Assembly: GCA_964628035.1 (NCBI GenBank) | Contig: CAZVPI010000009.1 | Coordinates: forward strand, 1 to 64,000 | Direction of reading: 5' to 3' | Length of the DNA stretch: 64,000 bases | From: UBA2199 sp964628035 | Lineage (GTDB): Bacteria; Acidobacteriota; Aminicenantia; UBA2199 | Part shown: positions 25,555 to 33,342 of the stretch, in pieces | Position numbering within the stretch: the stretch's first letter is position 1 | Layout: each line of letters starts with the position of its first letter | Notes under the pieces: model-generated | What the model was told of the DNA's origin: nothing | The model's input: the letters and a program-made list of their open reading frames with translations, nothing else | The model's database searches: none | Translations under genes and position numbers: made by a program

Positions 25555-26442
25555 CTACAGCTTTCCGGCGCGGGCCAGGCAGCTGCGCGCCCACAGCGCG
25601 CTCTTTTCCTTGTCCTTGATCTCGAGCATGATGTCGCAGTCCAGCCCGGCGGTCGCGGCGACGAAGCGGGAAAAGTGGCGCAGGTCGACGCTGTCGGCGT
25701 GGCTGCCGGGGCGGGCGCCGGGCTTCTGCGAGCTGTAGTCGACCATGGGCGGGCCGGCCTCCCGCCCCCAGGTGGCTGCGGCCAGGGCCAGCGCCGTCGC
25801 CAGCCCCTCGCCGTTGCGGTTCAGCCGGTGGTGGAAGGTGTCGAAGAGGACCGGCAGGCCGGTGCGGCGGTGAATGTCCAGGCAGTCGGCCAGCGAGAAG
25901 AGGCGGTCGTCGTTCTCCACCGCCAGGCGGCGGCGCACGGCCGGGGCCAGGCGCTCGAAGCGCGAGCAGAAGCGGCCGATGGCCGCCGGCTTGTCGCCGT
26001 AGACGCCGCCGGCATGGATCTGGATGCGCGCCGTCCCGTCGAGCCCCAGCAGGTCGAGGACATCGGCGTGGTACTCCAGCTCGGCGGCGCTGCGGGCGAA
26101 GATCGCCTCGTCGGGGGAGTTGATCAGGGTGAACGGGTCGGGGTGCATGGAGATGCGCATGCCGGCGCGGCGCATGACGCCGCCCAGGGCGGCGAAGCGC
26201 GGGGCGAACGTCCGTTGCCAGGGGAAGACGCACACCGGGTGCGAGGCGAAGGGGACCAAGTCGGAGGTGATGCGCAGGAAGAGCAGGCCGTGGCGCAGGT
26301 TGTACTCCAGGATGCGCTCCAGGCAGTCGAGGTTGGCGGCGACGGTTTCGGCCAGCCGCTGCGGCGTGTAGGAGGCCAGGCGGAAGGTGCGGCTGGGCGT
26401 GCAGCCGATGGAGCGGTTGAGGCAGGGGTAGCCGATCCTCAC
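25555..26442 (-). CDS. uvsE: UV damage endonuclease UvsE/UvdE
   Basis: 295 residues. It starts MRIGYPCLNRSIGC and has the TIM-barrel metal residues of the family: HPDPFTLINSP, IQIHAGGVYGDK, LAVENDD, LFDTFHH and MVDYSSQ with the terminal IMLEIKDKEKSAL. UvdE cleaves 5' of UV photoproducts and starts an alternative excision repair route. It lies between dcd and the DUF1295 gene on the minus strand. Its 5' end is 31 bases from dcd, compatible with an operon. Confidence 0.93.
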   Translation of the reverse strand: MRIGYPCLNRSIGCTPSRTFRLASYTPQRLAETVAANLDCLERILEYNLRHGLLFLRITSDLVPFASHPVCVFPWQRTFAPRFAALGGVMRRAGMRISMHPDPFTLINSPDEAIFARSAAELEYHADVLDLLGLDGTARIQIHAGGVYGDKPAAIGRFCSRFERLAPAVRRRLAVENDDRLFSLADCLDIHRRTGLPVLFDTFHHRLNRNGEGLATALALAAATWGREAGPPMVDYSSQKPGARPGSHADSVDLRHFSRFVAATAGLDCDIMLEIKDKEKSALWARSCLARAGKL

Positions 26443-26473
26443 GGGTGTCGGGGCGGAGGGCTCGCCGCGGCGC

Positions 26474-27031
26474 TCATTCCTTCTGGATGCGGGCGACGGT
26501 GATCTCGTCCTGGGCGTCGTACTTGCCGCGCAAATCCTTGTAGGACTGGAGCGGCGCCTCGGGGCTCTCCAGGAACAGGACCTGGGCGATGCCCTGGTCG
26601 GCGTGGACCACGGCCGGCCGCAGCCCCAGGTTGGCGATGGACAGGGTCAGGTAGCCGCTCCACTCGGGCTCGAGGGGCGTGACGTTGACCAGCACGCCGC
26701 AGCGGGCATAGGTGGACTTGCCGAACACCAGGCCCAGGACCGTCTTGGGCATGCGGATATACTCGACGCTGCGGCCGAGGATGAACTGCCCGGGCGGGAT
26801 GAGGATGGCGTCGTCGCTGCGCGTCTCGAAGTCCTTCTCGTCCACCCGGTGCGGGTCGAGGGGCGCGGCGGCGATCGCCAACCGGCGGTAGGTGCGGTCG
26901 AGGCGCAGGTCGTAGCCGTAGGGCCCCAGGCCGTAGGAGACGACCCCGGCGCGCACCGACGAGGCCACGAAGGGCTCCAGCAGGCGGTTGCGCTCGGCCT
27001 GCTCGCGGATCCAGCGCGACGACTTGAGCAT
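26474..27031 (-). CDS. dcd: dCTP deaminase
   Basis: 185 residues, within the family range. GPYGYDLRL, FETRSDDAILIPPGQFILGRSVEYI, GKSTYARCGVLVNVTPLEPEWSGYLTLSIAN and the glutamine-containing DQGIAQVLFLES are diagnostic of the trimeric dCTP deaminase/dUTPase fold. The enzyme makes dUTP from dCTP on the route to thymidylate. Some homologues are bifunctional with dUTPase activity; this cannot be decided here. Its ATG shares one base with the TGA of the upstream gene, so it is translationally coupled to that unknown protein. Confidence 0.93.
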   Translation of the reverse strand: MLKSSRWIREQAERNRLLEPFVASSVRAGVVSYGLGPYGYDLRLDRTYRRLAIAAAPLDPHRVDEKDFETRSDDAILIPPGQFILGRSVEYIRMPKTVLGLVFGKSTYARCGVLVNVTPLEPEWSGYLTLSIANLGLRPAVVHADQGIAQVLFLESPEAPLQSYKDLRGKYDAQDEITVARIQKE

Positions 27032-27915
27032 CAGAGCAGCGAATAACGCGAGACCTTGTGGCTGATCAGGTAGTACAGCTTGCTCAGGTACTCGATGCCG
27101 TTGGTCAGGTCCTTGGAGAACTTGAACAGGTACTTGACGTAGCTGGTCTCCTCGGCCAGGCGCAGCTTGTTCTCGAACTCGCGGGTGAAGTCCATCAGCT
27201 CGATCATCAGGTTCTGCAGCAGCAGCAGGTTGTCGATGCTTTCGACCAGGGTCACCGTGGGCGCGCTTTTCAGGTCGCCCTTGGGGATCAGCTTGATGCG
27301 CTCCAGCGCCTCGCCGTTCAGCTCCTTGACCAGGTAGTCGATCTCGTCCAGGTAGGGCTTCTTGTAGTCGTCGAAATAGCGCAGCTTGTGGATGGCGCGC
27401 TCCTGGATCTTGGCGTTCTGCTCCAGCAGCGAATGGAACAGCTCGTAGAGGCCCAGGTGCTCCTTGTCGAACTTCTTCAGGTCCACGAAGGCGCGGCCGA
27501 GGTAGATCTTGTCGTTGTAGGCGTTCAGCAGCTCGTCCTGGATGTGGGAATAGAACTTGACCTCGAAGCGGCCGTGGTCACGGTGGCGCAGGCGGCTGAG
27601 CAGCACGTCCTGCTCGCTCGCCAGGTAGCTGGCGTTCTGCTCGATCACGGCGCTGTAGAGCGACAGGGTGCCGACGATGAAGTCCTTGAGGCTGTCGAGG
27701 AACTCCTCGTTCTGGGCCAGGAAGCCGGCCAGCTCGGGGAAGGATTCGCCGCGCAGGACGGTGTAATACGGCGAGAGGAGCACGTGCCCGCCCTTGAGGA
27801 ACAGCTCGAGATGGAAGTTCTCGCGAATCCTCTTGAACAGGTTGTTGTGCTGGATGGCGGGGATGCCCTCCAGGCGCTTGCCGCTGAACTTGGCCAACAC
27901 GTTCAATGTCTCCAC
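27031..27915 (-). CDS. Unknown helical cytosolic protein upstream of dcd
   Basis: 294 residues from a GTG at 27915, chosen because GGAGG lies 5 bases upstream and a promoter precedes it. The open frame extends 53 codons further, but that part is repeat and promoter sequence. No signal peptide, membrane helix or known motif is visible. It is rich in Leu, Glu, Lys and Asp with long predicted helices (IQERAIHKLRYFDDYKKPYLDEIDYLVKELNG), suggesting an alpha-helical bundle. It is coupled to dcd by a TGATG overlap. I do not recognise the family and propose no function. Confidence 0.7.
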   Translation of the reverse strand: METLNVLAKFSGKRLEGIPAIQHNNLFKRIRENFHLELFLKGGHVLLSPYYTVLRGESFPELAGFLAQNEEFLDSLKDFIVGTLSLYSAVIEQNASYLASEQDVLLSRLRHRDHGRFEVKFYSHIQDELLNAYNDKIYLGRAFVDLKKFDKEHLGLYELFHSLLEQNAKIQERAIHKLRYFDDYKKPYLDEIDYLVKELNGEALERIKLIPKGDLKSAPTVTLVESIDNLLLLQNLMIELMDFTREFENKLRLAEETSYVKYLFKFSKDLTNGIEYLSKLYYLISHKVSRYSLL

Positions 27916-27933
27916 GGTGTCCTCCGCTCCGCG

Positions 27934-27962
27934 ATTATAGGCGAAGGCAAGAAAAAAGTAAA
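27934..27962 (-). promoter_or_regulatory. Sigma-70-type promoter of the unknown-dcd-uvsE operon
   Basis: On the minus strand TTTACT (27962-27957), 17 bases, TATAAT (27939-27934). The start near 27927 leaves a 12-base leader just holding the GGAGG site of the GTG start. Confidence 0.6.
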
Positions 27963-28114
27963 CCGCATCGTCAACCGCAGGGTTGAGTGAACCGTGATCC
28001 GATCTGTCCACAAAAACTAGAGAACGGTTTAAGCGGAAGCATGAGGTTCCTGGCACCCAATTCAAAGCGAGCACTCATGGCCCCATTCCCTTGGGGGCAT
28101 GAGTCGACCCAGAC

Positions 28115-28330
28115 CAGGACCCTCAAAAGGTAATAGGAAAAAGTAAGAAGAAAGCCTGAAAAGGTTACGACGCGATGGAAACAATGGCGATCGCAGGGCA
28201 AATGGCAGAGGGAAAGAGGCAAAAGGGAGATGCCCTTGGTTTTTCGAATTCCGAATCACGAACTACGAATCACGATAGCTCTTTGATTGCCGCTGCTGCC
28301 ACTGCCGCGATCGCTATCCCATCCTCGCGT
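28115..28330 (+). repeat. Dispersed mosaic intergenic repeat, copy 4
   Basis: Direct-orientation copy sharing ACCCTCAAAAGG, a purine tract with GGCAAAAGG, CGAATTC/CGAATCA/CGAACTA/CGAATCA heptamers (28246-28273) and GCCGCTGCTGCCACTGCCGCGATCGC with copies 1-3. The rest of the spacer 27963-28393 has no supportable gene. Confidence 0.75.
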
Positions 28331-28393
28331 TTTCCGTGTGCCGGCAGCCGTATGCCGCGCGCCGAGCTCGTTCCGCTTCAAGGGCCGCCGGCG

Positions 28394-28422
28394 TTGACTT
28401 TTCGCGCGCGATTCCCTATCAT
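28394..28422 (+). promoter_or_regulatory. Sigma-70-type promoter, near-leaderless
   Basis: TTGACT (28394-28399), 17 bases, TATCAT (28417-28422). The predicted start (about 28429) is 3 bases before the ATG at 28432, and no Shine-Dalgarno sequence is present. Confidence 0.65.
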
Positions 28423-28431
28423 GTCCGCCGG

Positions 28432-28782
28432 ATGAAAAAGCTGCCCATGCTGGCCTTTCCACCGCTGTTCGCCTTGCTGCCGCTGGGCCTGTTCCTCCTG
28501 CTGTACCGCCCCGGCCCGGGCTCGGCGGCGATGACCAGCGCCTGCCTGGTCTTCCTCACCGCCGTCTGCTGGAGCGCGCTGATCGTCTTCGGCCGCCGCC
28601 AGGAGAAACGCCTCAAGGTCCTGTACGCCGCCTCGACGCTGCTGGCATCGCTGCTGCTGGTCTGGGCCCTGCGCCCCTTCGCCATCCTTCCCGCGGCGCA
28701 CGGCCTGATGGTCGCCCTGCAGGCCCTCGGCGCCGCCGGCATCGTCCTCTACCTGCGCATCCTGAAAAACAAGGGAGAATGA
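28432..28782 (+). CDS. Small integral membrane protein of unknown function
   Basis: 116 residues with four predicted membrane helices separated by a basic loop (GRRQEKRLKVLY). The start MKKLPMLAFPPLFA was chosen over an upstream in-frame extension because it follows a promoter and the upstream sequence is repeat. No known motif. It is followed 4 bases later by an MFS transporter, so it may be an accessory membrane partner or simply co-expressed. Confidence 0.65.
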   Translation: MKKLPMLAFPPLFALLPLGLFLLLYRPGPGSAAMTSACLVFLTAVCWSALIVFGRRQEKRLKVLYAASTLLASLLLVWALRPFAILPAAHGLMVALQALGAAGIVLYLRILKNKGE

Positions 28783-28786
28783 ACCC

Positions 28787-30376
28787 ATGAGCGACAAGCC
28801 TTCCGCCGGCCTGGCCGCCGCCGTCCGCAACACGCTGGGCGAGCTCGGGCGCACCTTTTCCGCCTTCCTGAGGGCGCCGCGGGCTCTGTGGGGGGTCAAC
28901 ATCCCCTACACCCTCGAGGGCCTTGTCTATTTCGGCTTGCTCACCGTGCTGGGGAAGTACTGCGCCGAGAACGTCGCCCTGAGCGACCTGCACTCGGGCT
29001 GGGTGTACGGCGGCGTCACCGGCGGCATCACCTTCGCCATGCTGCTGTTCGGCGGCGTCTCCGACCGCATCGGCGTGCGCCGGTCGCTGGCCCTGTCGCT
29101 GGCGGTCATGATGCTGGGCTATGTCCTGCTGGGCCTGTCGGGGACGCTGGCGCTGGGGCAGGGGATGGGCTCGGCCATGTTCTTCGTCATGGCCGGCGGC
29201 CTGCTGCTGATCGTGGTCGCCTACGGGTTGTACATGCCGGCGGCCTACGCCGGGGTCAAGCGCTACACCAACCCACAGACGGCGGCCATCGCCTACGCCG
29301 TGATCTACGGGGTGATGAACCTGGGGGCCTTCCTGTCGGGCTTCATCTCCTCCAACTCGCGCCAGGCCTTCGCGGCCCAGTTCCCGCCCAACGGCCTGGC
29401 CGCCGTCTTCTGGATCTACGCCGCCATCATGCTGTTCAGCGTGCTGCTGACCCTGGCGCTGATCACGCGCCGCGTCGACCGCCAGGCGGTCGAGCGCGTG
29501 GCCCGGGAAACCCGGGCCATGAACACCACCGAGCAGAACGCGGCCGCCGACGCCAAGGCCGCGGCGCCCCCGGGGCCGAAGGCGGCGCGCCCGCCGCTGC
29601 TGCCCCTGCTGGGCTGGATCGGCGCCGCCCTGGCGGCGCTGGCCCTGGTGCTGCTGGCGCGCACGGGCTTGCTGCGCCTGAAGGGCGTTTTCTTCTATCC
29701 CCTCCTGGCCTTCGCCGTGGCCGGAGCCGTTTGGGAGTTCCTGCGCCGGCGCCCCGACCACCCCTTCCGCGACGGCCGCTTCGTCTTTTTCATCTTCATC
29801 CTCATCCCGGTGCAGACCCTGTTCGCCCACAACTGGCTGACCATCCCCTATTATCTGGACCGCGCCTTCGCCGGCACCGGCGTCAGCCGCTATTTCGAGG
29901 TGTTCTCCAATCTCAACCCGGTGCTGATCTTCGTCCTCTCGCCGCTGATCGCCGCCCTGACCGCCCGCCGCGACGTCTACCGGATGATGATCGCCGGCAC
30001 CTTCGTCATGGCGCTGCCCACCTTCCTGCTCGCCGCCGGGCCCAACGTCTACCTGTTCCTGCTGTTCATCCTGGTGATGTCGCTGGGCGAGGCCATGTGG
30101 CAGCCGCGCTTCCTGCAGTGGGTGGCCGAGATCGCCCCTGAGGGCAAGACCGGGCTGTACATGGGCATCGGCCAGTTCCCCTGGTTCCTGACCAAGCTGA
30201 TCACCTCGTTCTATTCAGGGTACGTCATCTCCCGCTACTGCCCCAAGCCGGGGCTGGGAATGCCCATGCGCACCGGCGCCATGTGGCTGATCTACGCCTT
30301 GATCGCCATGGTGTCGCCGGTCGCCCTGGTGCTGGCCCGCCGCTGGATGGCCAAGGGGATGAAAAAGAAAGCGTAG
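28787..30376 (+). CDS. Major facilitator superfamily transporter
   Basis: 529 residues, about 12-14 membrane helices. The MFS motif between helices 2 and 3 reads GGVSDRIGVRRS. YTNPQTAAIAYAVIYGVMNLGAF is a conserved helix 5-6 region. A hydrophilic central loop (about 235-265) is rich in Ala and charged residues. The C-terminal half includes MWQPRFLQWVAEIAPEGKTGLYMG. Some of these features recall POT-like families, but the substrate is not predictable. It is co-transcribed with the preceding small membrane protein. Confidence 0.88.
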   Translation: MSDKPSAGLAAAVRNTLGELGRTFSAFLRAPRALWGVNIPYTLEGLVYFGLLTVLGKYCAENVALSDLHSGWVYGGVTGGITFAMLLFGGVSDRIGVRRSLALSLAVMMLGYVLLGLSGTLALGQGMGSAMFFVMAGGLLLIVVAYGLYMPAAYAGVKRYTNPQTAAIAYAVIYGVMNLGAFLSGFISSNSRQAFAAQFPPNGLAAVFWIYAAIMLFSVLLTLALITRRVDRQAVERVARETRAMNTTEQNAAADAKAAAPPGPKAARPPLLPLLGWIGAALAALALVLLARTGLLRLKGVFFYPLLAFAVAGAVWEFLRRRPDHPFRDGRFVFFIFILIPVQTLFAHNWLTIPYYLDRAFAGTGVSRYFEVFSNLNPVLIFVLSPLIAALTARRDVYRMMIAGTFVMALPTFLLAAGPNVYLFLLFILVMSLGEAMWQPRFLQWVAEIAPEGKTGLYMGIGQFPWFLTKLITSFYSGYVISRYCPKPGLGMPMRTGAMWLIYALIAMVSPVALVLARRWMAKGMKKKA

Positions 30377-30390
30377 CTGGAAGACCCTTG

Positions 30391-30419
30391 TTGACGCGGG
30401 GAACCGGTTTTGCTATAGT
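30391..30419 (+). promoter_or_regulatory. Sigma-70-type promoter of the metal-efflux operon
   Basis: TTGACG (30391-30396), 17 bases, TATAGT (30414-30419). The predicted start is about 30426, 4 bases before the ATG at 30430; no Shine-Dalgarno sequence. No operator for a metal regulator is evident. Confidence 0.65.
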
Positions 30420-30429
30420 CCAAGTTCCC

Positions 30430-30849
30430 ATGAGACCCGCATTCCGCTCCCCCCGCAGGCAAGCAGCCTCCCTGGCGCTGGCCGGTCTCGCCTGCTTCGC
30501 CCAATGCCTGGGCGGCCTGCTGCCCGAGCCGGTGGTTTGCCTGCGCAACGACCGGCCGGCGCAGGCGGAGCTATTCACCCACTGCTGTTCATGCCAGCAC
30601 GAGGCTCCTGACTTGGGGGAGCCGGCCCTTGCCTCCGGCCGCCGCAGCGAGCCTGGCTGCGTCGATGTCCTTCTCGCCTCTCCCGCGCTCCTTGCCGCTC
30701 CCGGCGGCGCCCCTGGACCTGCGGACCGCCGCAGCGAGCCCGCGCCGCTCCCGCCGACGGCCTCTGCCATCGCGGCCGGCTGGTCTCCTCACGGTCGCGG
30801 CTCTCCGCCCGGCGGCATCCCGTTTCCGCCGTCCCTCCTGCGCTGCTGA
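30430..30849 (+). CDS. Exported Cys-containing protein at the head of the RND operon
   Basis: 139 residues. A basic start, a hydrophobic segment (AASLALAGLACFAQCLGGLL) and a following small-residue region suggest export. The mature part has EPVVCLRNDRPAQAELFTHCCSCQHEA and later PGCVDVLLASPALL. This resembles the short cysteine/histidine proteins (pattern VCxxxDGHxxxE...C..C...CxDxxL) commonly found first in heavy-metal RND operons, whose function is unknown; metal binding is inference. The C-terminus is Pro/Ala/Gly-rich and poorly conserved-looking. Probably translated from a near-leaderless mRNA. Confidence 0.6.
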   Translation: MRPAFRSPRRQAASLALAGLACFAQCLGGLLPEPVVCLRNDRPAQAELFTHCCSCQHEAPDLGEPALASGRRSEPGCVDVLLASPALLAAPGGAPGPADRRSEPAPLPPTASAIAAGWSPHGRGSPPGGIPFPPSLLRC

Positions 30850-30895
30850 GGCGTTTTCCTCCTCTTTCCCCAGATCCCAATTCCAAGGAGGAAAC

Positions 30896-32200
30896 ATGTG
30901 CCGACGAATCCCGATCCCTGCCAATCCCCGCCCGGCCGCGACGGCAGGCGCGTCCCGTTCCCGCGCCTTCGCCCTCGTGGCGCTCGCTCTCATGGCGCTG
31001 GGACCCGCCTTGCCCCGGGCCGTTGCCGCGCCTGCCGGCCTCACGCTGGAGCAGGCGCTGGCCCTGGCCCTGGAGGCCAACCCGCGCGTCCTCGCCGCCG
31101 CTCTCGACGTCCAGGCGGCTGCCGGCCGAGCCCTCCAGCTTGGCGCCCGGCCCGAGCCCCAGCTCCAGGCCAGCGTTGATGGGGCGCGGCTGCCCGGCGC
31201 GGCCCGCCCTGAGGAAGGGGCGGAGCTGCACCTCGGCATCGAGCAGCTTTTCGAGTTTCCGGGCAAGCGCGCCCTGAGGAGGCGGGTCGGCCGCCTGCAG
31301 GAGGAGATCGCCGTTGCCGAGTTGGAGCGGGTCAAGCTCGTCGTCGCGGCCGATGTGAAGCGGGCCTACGGGCGGGCGGCGTTTGCCGCCGGGGCCTCCC
31401 GCCTGCTGGACAGGGCGTTGGGGCGCGTCGACCTCCTGCTCGAGGACCTGCGGGCGAGGTATCGGACCGGCACGGCCGCCTATGTCGATGTCCTGCGCGC
31501 CCGGGCCGAGAAGGCCCGCCTGCGCAACCAGGCGCTGGAGCAGGAGAAGGAGGGGGCGCAGGCGCGGCTGGAGCTGAACACGCTCCTGGCGCGGCCGGGC
31601 AACGATCCCGTCGAGCCGGCCACCCCCCTGTCCTTCGCCCCCCTGACAACCGGGCCGGACGAGCTCTGGGAGAGGGCCAGGTCTTCCCGACCCTCGCTGC
31701 GCATCGCCTCGATGCAGGGCGAGCTGGCGCAGGCCGAGGCGCTGCTGGCGGCCCTGGGCCGCTTGCCCGACCTCACCGCCGGCTTCTCGCTCCCCAGCGT
31801 GCGCATGAACGCCTGGGGGATTTCGCTCGGCCTGAGCCTGCCTTTTCTGAGCCCGGCGCGGGCGCGGGGCGCCGAGATGGCGGCGGGCGCCGGCCGCGAG
31901 CGGGCGAGACTGGCTGTCGCTGCGCGCGAGCGCTCCGTGCACGCGGCCATCCAGGCGGCGTACGTTGCCGCCCAGGCGGCCGGGGAACAGGTGCGGGTGT
32001 TCGAGAGCGAGCTGCTGGACGACCTGCGGGACGAGCTGCGCCTTCAGCTTGAGCTCTTCCGCTTCGGCAAGGGCGCGGCCTTCGACCTCCTGGATTTGCA
32101 ACGGACGCTGGCCCTTGCCGAACTGGAGCACCTGAAGGCCGTGTACCTGTACGGCGTCGCGCTGGCCGATTTGGAAGCAGCCGGCGAGGATATGCCGTGA
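30896..32200 (+). CDS. TolC/CzcC-type outer-membrane efflux protein
   Basis: 434 residues. A long N-terminal basic region precedes the signal (FALVALALMALGPALPRAVAA); the ATG at 30896 has a perfect AAGGAGGAAAC site. The mature part opens LTLEQALALALEANPRVLAA, the typical outer-membrane-factor start, then alternates long helices (LEQEKEGAQARLELNTLLARP) with short beta segments. It should form the trimeric channel of the tripartite pump. Its stop is interlocked with the adaptor gene start region, so the operon is compact. Confidence 0.88.
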   Translation: MCRRIPIPANPRPAATAGASRSRAFALVALALMALGPALPRAVAAPAGLTLEQALALALEANPRVLAAALDVQAAAGRALQLGARPEPQLQASVDGARLPGAARPEEGAELHLGIEQLFEFPGKRALRRRVGRLQEEIAVAELERVKLVVAADVKRAYGRAAFAAGASRLLDRALGRVDLLLEDLRARYRTGTAAYVDVLRARAEKARLRNQALEQEKEGAQARLELNTLLARPGNDPVEPATPLSFAPLTTGPDELWERARSSRPSLRIASMQGELAQAEALLAALGRLPDLTAGFSLPSVRMNAWGISLGLSLPFLSPARARGAEMAAGAGRERARLAVAARERSVHAAIQAAYVAAQAAGEQVRVFESELLDDLRDELRLQLELFRFGKGAAFDLLDLQRTLALAELEHLKAVYLYGVALADLEAAGEDMP

Positions 32201-32211
32201 TGGAGGATGCG

Positions 32212-33342
32212 ATGAAGAAACCGATGCATGCCTGGTGGATCGCCATACTGGTCATGGGGACGTTCGCCGGCGCCGGCTGCCGGCGCAGCGGGGGAAGCGC
32301 CGACGGCCACGGGGAGGAGGGCGGCCGGGAGCCCGGCGCCATCGTCCTGCCCGCCTCGGCCCTGGCCGCGGGCGGAATCCAGACCGCCGCGGCGACGATG
32401 CGCGAGTTCAGGAAACGGATCTCCGCCACCGGCGAGCTGGCGTTCCATGCCAGGCGCCTGGCCCGCGTCAGCTCGCGGGCCGCGGGTCGCATCGAACGCG
32501 TGCTGGCCTTTTCCGGCGACCGGGTGGGCGCCGGCCAGATTCTGGCCGAGCTGTACAGCCCCGACTTCCTGGCGCTGCAGGCCGAGTACCTGCAGGCGGC
32601 GGAGAGGGCCAAGCGGCGCAGCGGCGGCGAGGACGACGGCGAGGCGCAGGCAGCCCGCGCCCTGCTGGAAGGCGCGCGCTCGCGGCTGCTGCTTGTGGGC
32701 GCCACCGTTGCCGAGGCCGATGCGCTGGCCGCCACGGGCACGCCGAGGCCGCTGCTTGCGGTCCGCGCGCCCTTCGCCGGCACGGTCATCGAGGCGGCGG
32801 CCCTGGCCGGCGGCCAGGTAGACCTCGGCGGAGAACTGTTCCGCGTTGCCGACCTGACGGTGCTCTGGGCGAACGTACATGTCCAGGAGAAGGACTTGGC
32901 CGTGGTGAAGGCCGGCGCAGCGGTCGAGTTGCGGGTCCAGGCCTACCCGGGCGAGGCCTTTCCCGGCAGGCTGCTCCTTGTCGGCGCCATGCTGGATGAG
33001 GGCACGCGGGCGCTGCCGGCGCGGGTGGAGGTCGCCAATCCCGGCGGACGGCTCAGGGCCGGCATGTATGTCGACGCCCTGATCGCGGCCGGCGGCGGCA
33101 GGACGGTGGTGGCCGTTCCCGAGGCGGCCGTGCAGGATGACGATGGGCGGCCGGTCGTCTTCGTCGAGGCCGGCCGGGGGCAGTACCGACGCCGCGAGGT
33201 GGCCACCGGCGAACGGTCCGCCGGCTGGGTGGAGATTCTCCGGGGAGTGGCGGCCGGCGAGACGGTGGTCACCGCCGGCAGCTTCCTCCTGGAGTCGGAG
33301 ATGCACAAGGAGAGCCTGGAGGACGGGCATGGCCATTCTTGA
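32212..33342 (+). CDS. RND efflux periplasmic adaptor (CzcB/CusB-like), lipoprotein
   Basis: 376 residues. The ATG at 32212 is preferred over a GTG at 32197 because GGAGG lies 5 bases upstream. The signal MKKPMHAWWIAILVMGTFAGAGC contains a lipobox (AGAGC), suggesting anchoring by Cys23. The barrel-sandwich/lipoyl segment (LARVSSRAAGRIERVLAFSGDRVGAGQILAELYS) and a coiled-coil hairpin are followed by beta-barrel and membrane-proximal domains (VAVPEAAVQDDDGRPVVFVE). It links the inner-membrane pump and the outer-membrane channel. It overlaps the pump gene by 14 bases. Confidence 0.88.
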   Translation: MKKPMHAWWIAILVMGTFAGAGCRRSGGSADGHGEEGGREPGAIVLPASALAAGGIQTAAATMREFRKRISATGELAFHARRLARVSSRAAGRIERVLAFSGDRVGAGQILAELYSPDFLALQAEYLQAAERAKRRSGGEDDGEAQAARALLEGARSRLLLVGATVAEADALAATGTPRPLLAVRAPFAGTVIEAAALAGGQVDLGGELFRVADLTVLWANVHVQEKDLAVVKAGAAVELRVQAYPGEAFPGRLLLVGAMLDEGTRALPARVEVANPGGRLRAGMYVDALIAAGGGRTVVAVPEAAVQDDDGRPVVFVEAGRGQYRRREVATGERSAGWVEILRGVAAGETVVTAGSFLLESEMHKESLEDGHGHS

